Below, piece by piece: positions 1 through 8,839 of a DNA stretch of 64,000 bases (positions are counted from its first letter, which is position 1; each line of letters opens with the position of its first letter). The stretch covers positions 14,731-78,730 of the forward strand of contig NC_011986.1 in assembly GCF_000016285.1 (NCBI RefSeq), read 5' to 3'. Under the pieces are notes generated by a model. That model saw only the letters and a program-made list of their open reading frames with translations. It made no database searches and had not been told where the DNA came from. Position numbers and translations under genes: made by a program. The stretch is from Allorhizobium ampelinum S4 (lineage in GTDB: Bacteria > Pseudomonadota > Alphaproteobacteria > Rhizobiales > Rhizobiaceae).

Positions 1-806
1 TTGCCGCTCCTTCTGCGCTTGCTTGCGTCCGGATCAGGTTTTGGAGCCATGATGTCAGGGTCAGGGGCTGCAAAATCGGGCTTGCGTAGATTGAAAATGC
101 AGGTCCATTGGTTCCCGTCTCGCAGCGTGTATTGCGTCGCCGTGCCATCAACGACGATGTATTCGCCCTCTTTTCTGAAATTCCGAAGGGTCTCAGAGAA
201 GTCGGACTGAACCGCAAAGATCGCTGGTACGCGCCCTTTGAACTTAAAGAACGTCTTTTTCCCGTCATCGAAGACCATAGACGGCTTCAAAGCGGCATCA
301 CCCGAAAATGAATAGTCGATATTTACATTGGCCTTGTCGATATTGCTTACGTTCGGATTCGCGGCTCTAAACTCCGCCTCTTTCCGCAGAGATGCGTTCA
401 AGTCCTTCTCGGGGTACACAAACCGGATTCCGAAGACCTTACGTTCGTCTGTCGGCGCGTAGTCATTTAATTCGAGGAAATAGATCCGCTTGGATGTCAC
501 GACATTCATGTTCGTAGAAACACCCTTCGCAATAGGTTTTACGAAAAGGATGTTCCCTTTTTCAGACGGTGCGACCTGCCAGCTGTCGGTGTCGCCAAGA
601 GAGATCGTCTCGAACTTTTCATCTTCATCGAAGATGATCATCGTTGAGATGCCGTAAGTCGCTGAGACCTTCACCACGTTGTTTGGCTGGTAAACGACGC
701 TTGTGACGCGTGAATCCAAAGTGCCCGGACGAGGCTGCTGTGCGCCGAAGGCGTGAGTCATCGTTGCGGCCATGAAGGCCGCTGAAAAAAGTAGTCTGAC
801 TCTCAT
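1..806 (-). CDS. virB9: VirB9 type IV secretion protein, 3' end outside window
   Basis: Outer-membrane-complex subunit of the T4SS channel, which forms the periplasmic ring with VirB10 and a VirB7 lipoprotein. The minus-strand frame is open from ATG at 806 to the window edge, about 268 codons, so the C-terminus is missing. It begins with a signal peptide (MRVRLLFSAAFMAATMTHAFGA). The beta-rich body has VirB9/TrbG-type segments such as KRIYFLELNDY, VFGIRFVYP and a C-terminal FKGRVPAIFAV / EYIVVDGTA stretch. Its ATG overlaps the VirB8 stop (ATGA), so translation is probably coupled. VirB10 and VirB11 are expected beyond the edge. Confidence 0.88.
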   Translation of the reverse strand, partial: MRVRLLFSAAFMAATMTHAFGAQQPRPGTLDSRVTSVVYQPNNVVKVSATYGISTMIIFDEDEKFETISLGDTDSWQVAPSEKGNILFVKPIAKGVSTNMNVVTSKRIYFLELNDYAPTDERKVFGIRFVYPEKDLNASLRKEAEFRAANPNVSNIDKANVNIDYSFSGDAALKPSMVFDDGKKTFFKFKGRVPAIFAVQSDFSETLRNFRKEGEYIVVDGTATQYTLRDGNQWTCIFNLRKPDFAAPDPDIMAPKPDPDASKRRRSG

Positions 807-1495
807 CCTGCTGCTCCCGGCGTAACCGTTTCCTGATCGCGACGGTAGTTGTACACCTGGAAGCCAAGGGGGTTTTCAAACCGCCAATCGTTGCGCTCCG
901 GTGTGTCCGTATAACGGAAGCGGACAACAGAGATGTAGTGCCGGGTGATATTGTCACTTTCAGAACTCTCCGTTGTCGAGAACCGGACGAGCGCAGTGCT
1001 AGCGTTCGAGAACGTGACCGACTTTACGTCAACGGTGATTTTCTTGTTTCTGCCCAAACGCCTGCCCGGGTTGTTCGGATTAGCGGCGCTCCATTCGTCT
1101 TGGAGCTCCTTGGCCGCATCGGCCGTGGAAAGAAGCGCGGCAATTCCAAAGTTTTGCTGGATGGCAAACGGGTCATAGCCCTCGCGTGAGCGGATGTACC
1201 GGACAACATTGGCCTGAGTGACAGCCTGCTGGTCAGTGAGGTTTGCCGAGCGCGTGAGCCCGGTCTTGACCTCGATGTAACCTGTATTTTTATCGACCTC
1301 GACGATGTAGGGCTCGAAGGTCTTGAGCGGAACCAACATCACCAGCGTCCCGAGCGACATAAGGGTGATGGCGCTCATTATCAGGGCGATAAACCAAGCG
1401 AATGTCCTTGAGCGATTTGCCTTTTTTACAATCTCCTGTTCCCACTTGTCGCCGTCTTGAAAATAGCTCCGGAGAGCTTCATTTGAATCTGCCAT
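803..1495 (-). CDS. virB8: VirB8 inner-membrane T4SS assembly protein
   Basis: Bitopic inner-membrane scaffold that nucleates T4SS assembly. 230 aa. A short cytoplasmic N-terminus (about residues 1-30) is followed by one membrane helix (about 32-56, FAWFIALIMSAITLMSLGTL). The periplasmic VirB8 domain contains the usual EPYIVEVDKNTG entry strand, a REGYD helix, and the C-terminal RFRYTDTPERNDWRFENPLGFQVYNYRRD region with the conserved NPLGFQV motif. Length is normal for the family. It lies 35 bp after virB6 and overlaps virB9 by 4 bp. Confidence 0.95.
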   Translation of the reverse strand: MADSNEALRSYFQDGDKWEQEIVKKANRSRTFAWFIALIMSAITLMSLGTLVMLVPLKTFEPYIVEVDKNTGYIEVKTGLTRSANLTDQQAVTQANVVRYIRSREGYDPFAIQQNFGIAALLSTADAAKELQDEWSAANPNNPGRRLGRNKKITVDVKSVTFSNASTALVRFSTTESSESDNITRHYISVVRFRYTDTPERNDWRFENPLGFQVYNYRRDQETVTPGAAG

Positions 1496-1530
1496 GGTCT
1501 AGCCCTTAAACCCCTCTGAACAGCCTGCGC

Positions 1531-2559
1531 TTAACGTGGCACGCTGTTACTGCTGATGCTTTTCTGCATCGCGTCCGCGCTTGCATTTCGAATATTTTCC
1601 CGCATTCCCGCATGGGTACGTTCCCTTGCAGCCATCCCGATCCGACCGGCTGCGCCGGAAACACTGCGCGCTCCTGTGAGTGCAGCAGCGGGGGCACTGA
1701 AGCCCGTCAGGCCTCCGACGGTTCGCGCCACTTGGCCGATCCCGGCTGCGACACCCCCCGTAATCCCCTGAGCAAGTGTCTGTATGTTGAAAAGCACGAA
1801 GGCGCCGGCGGCACACAAAAGAAGGAAAGCTGCAACATCATCGAGTTGAAGCCTGCGTTGATCGGCCGCTGCAGCGACTTTCGTCAACTCTGGATCCATT
1901 GCGGAGATCAAGAACGCAGCAACCACGTAAACGAACAACGGAATAATCGCGTACATCAGCACACTTTGGAACCATGCCATTCCGTAGCTTCGCGTAGGTT
2001 GAAACAACAAACATGCGATGAAAATGGGGGCGGTTCCTAGCAGCACCCACATCATGACCTTCGCAAGCAAAAGGATCGCAAGAGCGACGGCGATAAACAC
2101 GCCGACGCCAAACATGATCAGAAAACCGACCATAGCCGGAAGAACAGAAAAATAACCGGCCTGTTCAGCAAAGGCCCCCGCCGCCTTGTTGGCCGTTTCC
2201 CAGATCATCGAAAGGCCGTTTGTCGGCTCTGTGATACCTGTATTGCTGACCGCGAGAATTGCCCGTCCCACGTCTTCCGGTGTATCGCTCAGCCAGGCGT
2301 AGAAGAACGTGTTGAAGTTACCCCATGAGTTTATGAAAGCAACGATCAGCGTCATTCTGACTACGCGGCTGATCACCTCCCCAACGCTGACACGCGCAGT
2401 TCCCATGATCAGTTGAAGACCGTAATAGGCGACGTAGGCAATCAAAAGCACGGTTAGAAGCGGCGTTACTTCGCTCGCAACAACCCCATAGGCGCTTTGC
2501 GTAAAGCTAGCGCCCGTCTGTTCGATCCGATCCAAAAGCCCACCGAGGAAATCCTCCAT
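1531..2559 (-). CDS. virB6: VirB6 polytopic T4SS membrane protein
   Basis: Inner-membrane channel component of the VirB T4SS. 342 aa with several hydrophobic segments (for example VTPLLTVLLIAYVAYYGLQL, a long one near residues 140-180, and FLLLCAAGAFVLFNIQTLA) and a polar Ala/Gly/Arg-rich tail. The family's central Trp-rich loop is recognisable (WGNFNTFFYAWLSDTP). The gap to virB8 is only 35 bp, so there is no room for a canonical virB7 between them. Confidence 0.9.
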   Translation of the reverse strand: MEDFLGGLLDRIEQTGASFTQSAYGVVASEVTPLLTVLLIAYVAYYGLQLIMGTARVSVGEVISRVVRMTLIVAFINSWGNFNTFFYAWLSDTPEDVGRAILAVSNTGITEPTNGLSMIWETANKAAGAFAEQAGYFSVLPAMVGFLIMFGVGVFIAVALAILLLAKVMMWVLLGTAPIFIACLLFQPTRSYGMAWFQSVLMYAIIPLFVYVVAAFLISAMDPELTKVAAAADQRRLQLDDVAAFLLLCAAGAFVLFNIQTLAQGITGGVAAGIGQVARTVGGLTGFSAPAAALTGARSVSGAAGRIGMAARERTHAGMRENIRNASADAMQKSISSNSVPR

Positions 2560-2571
2560 CGCCCAACATCC

Positions 2572-2799
2572 TTATTCAGTTGCTATTGTGCCGATGGCCG
2601 CCAGAGCGGCGGATGGTTCGCCATTGACGCTTGTCATTGGACCACAGTCGTGACGTGGATCCTCAGCATAAGACGTCATATTGGCGGGCCGTTTGCATGG
2701 TGCCGTTTTCTCTTTCGCGGCCGTGCCACAGCCCGCAAGCCCGGCTGTAAAGGTCGCGACTAGAAGCACCGTTCCCGCTATCTCGAATGCCTTAATCAC
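2572..2799 (-). CDS. Small lipoprotein, VirB7- or entry-exclusion (Eex)-like
   Basis: 75 aa starting at a GTG that overlaps the virB5 stop by 8 bp. A lipobox (LAGC, Cys about residue 24) follows a hydrophobic signal segment, so it should be lipid-anchored. The mature part has two more cysteines (CKRP and HDCGP). Its place between virB5 and virB6 matches the eex lipoprotein of pKM101-type operons rather than virB7, which normally follows virB6. No other VirB7 candidate is present, so it may serve either role. The sequence alone does not decide. Confidence 0.7.
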   Translation of the reverse strand: MIKAFEIAGTVLLVATFTAGLAGCGTAAKEKTAPCKRPANMTSYAEDPRHDCGPMTSVNGEPSAALAAIGTIATE

Positions 2800-3490
2800 C
2801 GTAGGTCATCGCCTTCTTCGAGTTCGACATATCGACAAGACGTTGCTGGTTTTGAGCATTGAGCGACTGGACTGTGCCATTCATGACGCCGATCATTTCG
2901 TTTAGCACCAGCCCGGATTGGACCTGAAGCTGCGTATTCTGATCGATCGAGCCCTTGATATCCTCAGCCTTGCCAATCTGCTGACCTGCTTGCTGGAAGG
3001 ATTGGGTACGCTGTTGTACCGCCTGGTTTGAACCGGTCACCAAAGCCGCAACGCCGAGAACCGTGTTCATCACCTCCTCATAGGACTTGTCGCCTGAGAA
3101 TGTGCTATCGGCCTTTCCCGACAGGTTTTTCACCAACTGCAGCCCGTTGATAAAGGTGGAGGCGATTTTGCCGATATCGCCCCCCATGTTCCCGAAATTC
3201 GGTACGCCACCGCTCATCAAGCTGTCGAAGGACGGCATCTGGGAGACACTGAAGCCATTGCCGATAGCAAGGTTCTGCATAGGGCTTTGCACGCTTCCAC
3301 GGTCACCCGTTACGGCCTTAAGTGTTTCTTCGACGGTCTTAAGAACCTCCTTGTTGGTATCGAGGATGTCGGTCGTTGTTTTCGATGTTTCCTGAGCAAC
3401 CTTCAGGTTAGCATTGTCGATTGTGGGGACCTGAGCGTACGCTGTCGAAGCTAGAGCCAGCGAAAACGCCGTTGCGATCGTCTTTTTCAT
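2792..3490 (-). CDS. virB5: VirB5 minor pilin / T4SS tip protein
   Basis: 232 aa with a cleavable signal peptide (MKKTIATAFSLALASTAYA) and a long, mostly helical, Gln/Asn-rich body with coiled-coil character (QAVQQRTQSFQQAGQQIG). It ends in a region typical of VirB5/TrbJ proteins that sit on the T-pilus tip. The position between virB4 (with its transglycosylase) and virB6 fits. Family assignment rests on architecture and position because VirB5 proteins diverge strongly. Confidence 0.8.
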   Translation of the reverse strand: MKKTIATAFSLALASTAYAQVPTIDNANLKVAQETSKTTTDILDTNKEVLKTVEETLKAVTGDRGSVQSPMQNLAIGNGFSVSQMPSFDSLMSGGVPNFGNMGGDIGKIASTFINGLQLVKNLSGKADSTFSGDKSYEEVMNTVLGVAALVTGSNQAVQQRTQSFQQAGQQIGKAEDIKGSIDQNTQLQVQSGLVLNEMIGVMNGTVQSLNAQNQQRLVDMSNSKKAMTYGD

Positions 3491-3502
3491 GGCAGTTCTC
3501 CT

Positions 3503-4591
3503 TTATTGTGTACTCAACATCAGTTTCATTTCGGACGCCCGTTCCCTCTTCTGGACGCAAGCTTGTTCCTTCTCGTTCCACTCCACGTTCAGCGCCGGGT
3601 CACAGAGCTTCACCGTTTCGGGGTCTTTATCGTCGTTTTTCTTCACCGAGCTCGTGCGAGACGAGCCGGATCTTTCACCGAGATCCAGCGCGTTCTTCGA
3701 GTTCATGAGTTCAGCCATTGTCGCTCCAAGACGAATGACCTGATTCATCATTTCGAGATTCGCGTTTCGAGCCCCTGAGTTCTGGTCCCAGCTGTCTTGG
3801 ATCGTGCCCGTCTGCATCTGCCCGAGCTGCTGCAACCACGAACTGACATTGCCACTGCTTTCCGTGATGGACTGGCTCGTCGCCATAGCGTTCATCGAGC
3901 TGTCACGAGCACCCGAGAAGGCTGTGCTGCCTCCTCCATAGTTCATCGGAATGTTTGAGGTATCCGACCCGCCAAACTGCGGCATCCATTGTTTCGTGAT
4001 GCTCGCGACATAGCCTTGGGTTTCTTTGAATGGTGGGATGCCGCCATACTTCTGCACGTTGCCAGGGCCAGCATTGTAAGCGGCCAGAGCGAGGTTCGTA
4101 TTCCCGTTGAAACGCTTCAGCTGTTGCTTGAGATACCGCGCGCCGCCCCGAAGGTTGTCTTCAATGTTGTTTGGGTCAACGCCGAGGTCCTTTGCGGTTC
4201 CTGGCATAAGCTGCGATAGACCCGTCGCGCCTACCGGTGATTTTGCGCAGGGGTTGAAGCGGCTCTCTTGATAGACAAGAGACATGAACAGCGTTTCGTC
4301 TACGCCCTCTTCCTGGGCAACGCGCTTTACGAGGCCGACGATCTCCGGATTAGCTTGCGCGGCAGACGGCGCGTCGCCTCCCTTGCCTTTTTTGTACATC
4401 GAGCAAGTGACGCTGGTGCTGACAGTATGGCGTTTCTTGTCTGTTTCCTTGATGTCGTCGGTTGTTTTCTCCCTCACCGTGTCGTCCGCCGTTAGTGCGG
4501 CGTCGGTGATTGGAACCTGCGTAAAGGCTGCGCTTGGAGCGCCAATCGACATGGCTGTAGCAAGCAGCACCAGAGTGGGACTTTTCCTCAT
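3503..4591 (-). CDS. Second lytic transglycosylase in the virB operon
   Basis: 362 aa. A signal peptide is followed by a linker and an SLT-type lysozyme domain (about residues 80-200): LVYQESRFNP with the catalytic Glu, GATGLSQLMPGTA, and LALAAYNAGPGNV. The C-terminal ~130 residues are low-complexity and helical, with a Lys/Asp-rich stretch and two cysteines. It should cleave peptidoglycan to let the T4SS span the wall. Its ATG overlaps the virB4 stop (ATGA). It is a second enzyme beside the VirB1 at 7714-8682 and shares only the catalytic domain with it. The C-terminal domain is not recognised. Confidence 0.88.
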   Translation of the reverse strand: MRKSPTLVLLATAMSIGAPSAAFTQVPITDAALTADDTVREKTTDDIKETDKKRHTVSTSVTCSMYKKGKGGDAPSAAQANPEIVGLVKRVAQEEGVDETLFMSLVYQESRFNPCAKSPVGATGLSQLMPGTAKDLGVDPNNIEDNLRGGARYLKQQLKRFNGNTNLALAAYNAGPGNVQKYGGIPPFKETQGYVASITKQWMPQFGGSDTSNIPMNYGGGSTAFSGARDSSMNAMATSQSITESSGNVSSWLQQLGQMQTGTIQDSWDQNSGARNANLEMMNQVIRLGATMAELMNSKNALDLGERSGSSRTSSVKKNDDKDPETVKLCDPALNVEWNEKEQACVQKRERASEMKLMLSTQ

Positions 4592-7047
4592 TCAGCATTC
4601 TCCCATCCGCAAAATTTAGCCAACCAGTTTTCCGGCTCGTCTCCATATTGTTCGCGGAGTGCGGCGCACTCCTCGATCGTCTCCTTACGCCCGGACAGGA
4701 CCTTGACGAGATCGGGCATGCTCGAAAGGTCGAGCCGGGCGATGACTGAGTCATTGCCGTGCTTGATCAGGAAGGTTCGCTTTTCGGGCGGGGTGTTCTT
4801 GATGAAGTTGTATTCCTTCACCGTGAGACCGAAGCGCTTGATGTAGCTCTCTTCGTCTGCACGCGGGTTCGGGAAATGAATGTTCGTGGAAGACTGCTCA
4901 ATGAGCGTGTGAGAGACCTTCGACTTTGCAATGTCGGCGGCCGATTGAGTGCCAAAGCCCACGATGCCGTTGAGCTTACGAATGGTCTTCATTTTGTCGA
5001 CAATGAACGCGCTGAAAGTTTCATCGAGGAGCAGCTGCCAGCCTTCGTCCATGAAGAACATGACCGGATTGCCATCCAGCAGTTCATCAAGCCGATGGTA
5101 GAGATACATGAGGGCGGGCGTCCGCAGTTCTTCGTTCCCAAGAATACTGGTCATGTCAAAGCCGAACACCGTCCGGCCAGAGAAGGACAGCACATCGTGT
5201 GGAGCGTTAAAGAGCCAAGCCTTTTCGCCCTCGGTCCAAGGACGAAGTCGAGAATAGAGGTCATTGGCATCAGCACGGGCACGGCCCATAAGCAGGTTGC
5301 CAAGGTTGGTGAGGTTTCGCTGTTGTGCCGGTTCTTCCATGAGGCGGACCACAGCGCGCTCTATGATATCTTCATCTTCCTGGGTGAAGTCGCGGCGATC
5401 ACGTCCACCGAGCATCGCCTTGAGAAGGCGCTGAAGAAATTCTCTGTTTGGTCCCGTGTTCTCCAACTGGAGCGGATTGAATCCAGTTGGTGTACCCGGG
5501 GAAAGGATCTCGTAAGATCCGCCGATGGCTCGAACGAAGATTTCGGCTCCGCGGTCCTTATCAAAAAAGACGGCGCGGGGTGTTGGGGAAACTCGCATGG
5601 CCTGCGCGAGCAGGAAACTCAAACCGACAGTTTTACCCGAGCCGGTCGGTCCTGTGACGGTAAAATGCCCGATATCGCGGCGGTGGAAATTGAACCAGTA
5701 GGGCGTCTGCGATGTCGTCTCAAGGATCGTGATGGGAAGGCCCCAATGCGTACGTTCCGCCTGACCACTGGCGAAATTGTGCATTGATGACAGGCCCGAG
5801 AAGTTCGAGCTGGAGAGCATCGCCTTTCTAGCAATATAGGAATGGTTACCGGGCAACTGCGCCCAAAACGCTGCCTCAAGATTGAGATCTTCACGCAGCC
5901 AGTTGATATTCATGTCCGTGAGGCATGCACCAAGTTCCGAAACGCAGCGGCTCAAGCCTTCGAGGTCCCGGGAAATGCAAAGTAGCGAAAAATGGTGGAA
6001 GCCAAACACGGCTTCCTGATTCAGCATACTGTCGAGAGCAAAATTGATGTCAGATTCTACAGACGTCCCAGCTTCATCCGAGGCACGGATTTGCCTCTGA
6101 AGGCGCGTTATGCGCTCCTGCGCAATTGGCTTGTCTGCAAGGGTAAATGACTGCGTCAGGATGAACTCATGGTTCACCTGTAACAGTCCGTCCAACATGC
6201 CAGGTCCAGTGAAAGGAGGGTATTCCTTGATGGACAGCAGTGCGCCATACCGCGAATCTTCGTCCACGGCGGCTTGCGCGTGAAAGGCGCGCTTGGCGAA
6301 GTGGAGACGAGATGTTCCAATGAAGTTGCGAATGCCCATGCGCGGCAGTCGCATCTTTCGAGACACACTCCCCGTGAGGATAGAATTGAAGAATTCGCAG
6401 GGCTCGGAATACGGTTCGCCCTTGGTCTCTTCCTCCTGCCCCTCGATCTTTGCAATATCATCGGACTTCTTCCGATAGGTTATGCCGAGCGAGCGGGCTC
6501 CATATTTACTCAGTTCACGGACGATATTCCCGATCAGTTCCTCTAGGTCCGTTACCTCTTCGCGCGTGGCTTGTGTTTTGGCGTCCTTGTTGGACTGCGT
6601 AAAAATCCGCTTGAGAGAGTCGCCAACACCAAGCGCGCCGCGCATGCCCGAACGGACAATCGTCAAGTAGATCTCGTTGGTGAACATGCGCTTCTTGCGA
6701 AGCTGACCCATGTATCGCGTATTCAGGATGTCGCAGAATGATTGATCAAACGTTCCGCCGATCTCGGTCTCGACCTCGCGACGGATCACGGTTGACCATA
6801 GGGAAAACCGGCTTGAGCCGAGCGCGCGTATCATCGTGTTCTGGACGACTGATCGCATATTCAATTCGGCCTGGTCTTCGGTCTGGAAAAACAAGCCGTC
6901 GAGCTTGATGACACTGGCGAGTGATCCATTCTCGAGACCTATCACCGTGTCCGAGACATGCCGCATGTAGGGAATATGAACGGACATAGGCCGCTCGTTT
7001 CCGGCGACCTTCCCAAATCCTAGCTCTTCTTTGATGACTTTCAGCAT
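4588..7047 (-). CDS. virB4: VirB4 T4SS ATPase
   Basis: Cytoplasmic/inner-membrane ATPase that powers pilus biogenesis and transfer. About 819 aa from ATG 7047 (MLKVIKEELGFG), 2 nt after the virB3 stop; an in-frame start at 7077 would add 10 residues and overlap virB3. Walker A is GPTGSGKT, Walker B is VMFFMDEGW, and downstream VirB4 motifs include GFGTQSAADIAKS. The N-terminal CagE/TrbE/VirB domain is intact and the length is normal. No strong Shine-Dalgarno precedes either start, so coupling to virB3 is likely. Confidence 0.95.
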   Translation of the reverse strand: MLKVIKEELGFGKVAGNERPMSVHIPYMRHVSDTVIGLENGSLASVIKLDGLFFQTEDQAELNMRSVVQNTMIRALGSSRFSLWSTVIRREVETEIGGTFDQSFCDILNTRYMGQLRKKRMFTNEIYLTIVRSGMRGALGVGDSLKRIFTQSNKDAKTQATREEVTDLEELIGNIVRELSKYGARSLGITYRKKSDDIAKIEGQEEETKGEPYSEPCEFFNSILTGSVSRKMRLPRMGIRNFIGTSRLHFAKRAFHAQAAVDEDSRYGALLSIKEYPPFTGPGMLDGLLQVNHEFILTQSFTLADKPIAQERITRLQRQIRASDEAGTSVESDINFALDSMLNQEAVFGFHHFSLLCISRDLEGLSRCVSELGACLTDMNINWLREDLNLEAAFWAQLPGNHSYIARKAMLSSSNFSGLSSMHNFASGQAERTHWGLPITILETTSQTPYWFNFHRRDIGHFTVTGPTGSGKTVGLSFLLAQAMRVSPTPRAVFFDKDRGAEIFVRAIGGSYEILSPGTPTGFNPLQLENTGPNREFLQRLLKAMLGGRDRRDFTQEDEDIIERAVVRLMEEPAQQRNLTNLGNLLMGRARADANDLYSRLRPWTEGEKAWLFNAPHDVLSFSGRTVFGFDMTSILGNEELRTPALMYLYHRLDELLDGNPVMFFMDEGWQLLLDETFSAFIVDKMKTIRKLNGIVGFGTQSAADIAKSKVSHTLIEQSSTNIHFPNPRADEESYIKRFGLTVKEYNFIKNTPPEKRTFLIKHGNDSVIARLDLSSMPDLVKVLSGRKETIEECAALREQYGDEPENWLAKFCGWENAE

Positions 7048-7049
7048 GA

Positions 7050-7349
7050 TTATGGTCCGTACGAGTTGGTGCCCCAAAAGCGCTTATTGGGAGTGCGGGG
7101 TGTCTTGCGTGACGAAACCTGAAGCACGTCGAGAATTTTCGCGTCCCATGTGCAAAGCGAGAAAAGGACGAGATAGCCCACAGGCGCGAGCAGAAGTGCC
7201 GCGAGATGGTTCGACGCAAGCCATCCGATGATGGTGAGGCCGATGATCAGCACCACCGCCATGTATGGCACGCCCCATAGGGTTGGTGATCGGGTCAGAC
7301 CGATCACCAAAGGCGTGAGCGCCGGCTTCTCATCCGAGAACTCGCTCAA
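7050..7349 (-). CDS. virB3: VirB3 inner-membrane T4SS protein
   Basis: 99 aa starting at TTG, 1 nt after the virB2 stop. The N-terminus (LTPLVIGLTRSPTLWGVPYM) is the VirB3 signature. It is followed by two membrane segments (VVLIIGLTIIGWLA and LLAPVGYLVLFSLCTW) and a basic tail. The order virB2-virB3-virB4 is canonical. Confidence 0.93.
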   Translation of the reverse strand: MSEFSDEKPALTPLVIGLTRSPTLWGVPYMAVVLIIGLTIIGWLASNHLAALLLAPVGYLVLFSLCTWDAKILDVLQVSSRKTPRTPNKRFWGTNSYGP

Positions 7350-7350
7350 C

Positions 7351-7701
7351 TTACTGCCCGCCCACCGAAGAAATCATCTGATCAACAATGGCCGGAGCGC
7401 CGAAGACGAGGCCGATACCAATAACGACCGCGCCGGCTGTAAACCAAGACAAACGACCGGCAAATGCCATGAAGCCCAGGGCGATAACGGCAATGATCGC
7501 CAACAACCGGCCAAATGGGCCAGTGATGAAATCCACGATCATCTGCACGGCGGTCTGGATAGGGCCGAAAGCACCACTGCCTCCGCCGCCTGCCCCTTGG
7601 GCAAACGCCAACTCCGCGCCGACGATCTGCACCGCCGCGACCACGCCAAGAAGCGCGATCATCTTAACCGCCTGGGATTGACCCAACTTCACCTTTTTCA
7701 T
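7351..7701 (-). CDS. virB2: VirB2 major pilin
   Basis: 116 aa prepilin of the T-pilus. It has a long signal peptide ending near AFAQG, then a Gly-rich start of the mature protein and two hydrophobic helices (LLAIIAVIALGFMAFAG and FTAGAVVIGIGLVFGAPAIV) separated by a short RLSW loop, as in VirB2/TrbC pilins. Length and operon place are normal. Confidence 0.93.
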   Translation of the reverse strand: MKKVKLGQSQAVKMIALLGVVAAVQIVGAELAFAQGAGGGGSGAFGPIQTAVQMIVDFITGPFGRLLAIIAVIALGFMAFAGRLSWFTAGAVVIGIGLVFGAPAIVDQMISSVGGQ

Positions 7702-7713
7702 CTGACTCTCTCC

Positions 7714-8682
7714 TTAGAAGTGCATCACGCCACCGACAAACTTGCCGGTTTTCTCAACGGCAATTACCCCGCTACCGTTGGCCGTATTCGTCGCCGCTGC
7801 CTCACGGACGACATTTCCGGCCTTCCGCTTGCCCACAGGCATCGGAAGACCAAGCTGAAAATTGAGGACTTTTGCTACGTACCCGACCGTCTCCTGAAAG
7901 GGCGGAACGCCGCCATATTCGTAGATCCGGTTCTCGCCGCTGTTGTATGCAGCGGCTACGAGCAGAGGATTTTGAAACTCATCGAGCAGAAACCGGAGAT
8001 ACTTGATGCCACCCTCGATGTTCTGCCGTGGATCGCAGATATCAACGACGCCGAACCTCGTTGCGGTATCGGGGATAAGCTGCATGGGGCCACGAGCTCC
8101 TTTGGGAGAGTTGCGAACCACGTCAAACCTGCTTTCGGCCCAAGTGATTGCCACAGCAAACCCCTCATCAACCTGATGGCGGCGCGCGGTCTCTACAACC
8201 AAAGCTTTGATCTCGTCCGGCGTCATCGGAGATGCGCCACACTCTTTTGCCCCCATTACGGGCGAAGCTAACACGTTTCCTGCGCCAATTTGGCTAAGTG
8301 AACCGGTCGCACGAGAAGCAGTCGGAGAGCCGCCTATTGATCCTGTCACATCCACATACGGCGTTTCTGTTGCGCCAATATTAGTATCTGGTGAAGCCGC
8401 AGTCTCGGTCGTGCTGTTTTGCTTGTTCGCGTCCTTCACTACGCCATCAGCGCCCAAGACAAATTCTTTCGCTGGAACAGCCTCGCCAGCCCATCTTTCA
8501 GCGAAATTGGTTGCAAGTGACGGTGATCCAGACGCTTCGCTTCCATTGTATGCGCTAGCTATTCTGGTATTTTTTACAGCATCTTGGGCATATGCAAAGT
8601 TGGCCGACCACAGCGCGACGAGAGCTGTCCCCAAAAGGACGGTGGTGCCTGAAAAGCCTGCCATGCGAGCCCTGTTTTCCAT
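7714..8682 (-). CDS. virB1: VirB1 lytic transglycosylase
   Basis: 322 aa, first gene of the virB operon. Hydrophobic export signal near residues 12-33, then a Ser/Thr/Ala-rich linker and an SLT domain from about residue 155: ITWAESRF with the catalytic Glu, GARGPMQLIPDTATRFGV, and LVAAAYNSGENRI. It opens the peptidoglycan for channel assembly. A divergent promoter region separates it from the SNase-fold operon. Confidence 0.9.
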   Translation of the reverse strand: MENRARMAGFSGTTVLLGTALVALWSANFAYAQDAVKNTRIASAYNGSEASGSPSLATNFAERWAGEAVPAKEFVLGADGVVKDANKQNSTTETAASPDTNIGATETPYVDVTGSIGGSPTASRATGSLSQIGAGNVLASPVMGAKECGASPMTPDEIKALVVETARRHQVDEGFAVAITWAESRFDVVRNSPKGARGPMQLIPDTATRFGVVDICDPRQNIEGGIKYLRFLLDEFQNPLLVAAAYNSGENRIYEYGGVPPFQETVGYVAKVLNFQLGLPMPVGKRKAGNVVREAAATNTANGSGVIAVEKTGKFVGGVMHF

Positions 8683-8742
8683 CGTCTCCGCCTGCCAAAC
8701 GGTGTTGTGATTAGGAAGAAAACCGATTAAGTTGATGCTTGT

Positions 8743-8770
8743 ATGATACCGATTTGGCTCAGACTTACAA
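8743..8770 (-). promoter_or_regulatory. Candidate virB operon promoter
   Basis: On the minus strand TTGTAA (8770-8765) and TATCAT (8748-8743) are separated by 16 nt, about 60 bp upstream of the virB1 start. They match 4/6 and 5/6 positions of the sigma70 consensus. The 157-bp region 8683-8839 is shared with the divergent plus-strand operon. Confidence 0.4.
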
Positions 8771-8839
8771 GTTTTTGTGCCAGTGTTAAACCCCCTTTCT
8801 CAAGGGAATCCGTTGTACCAAGATGGTTAGGGCTAGAAA

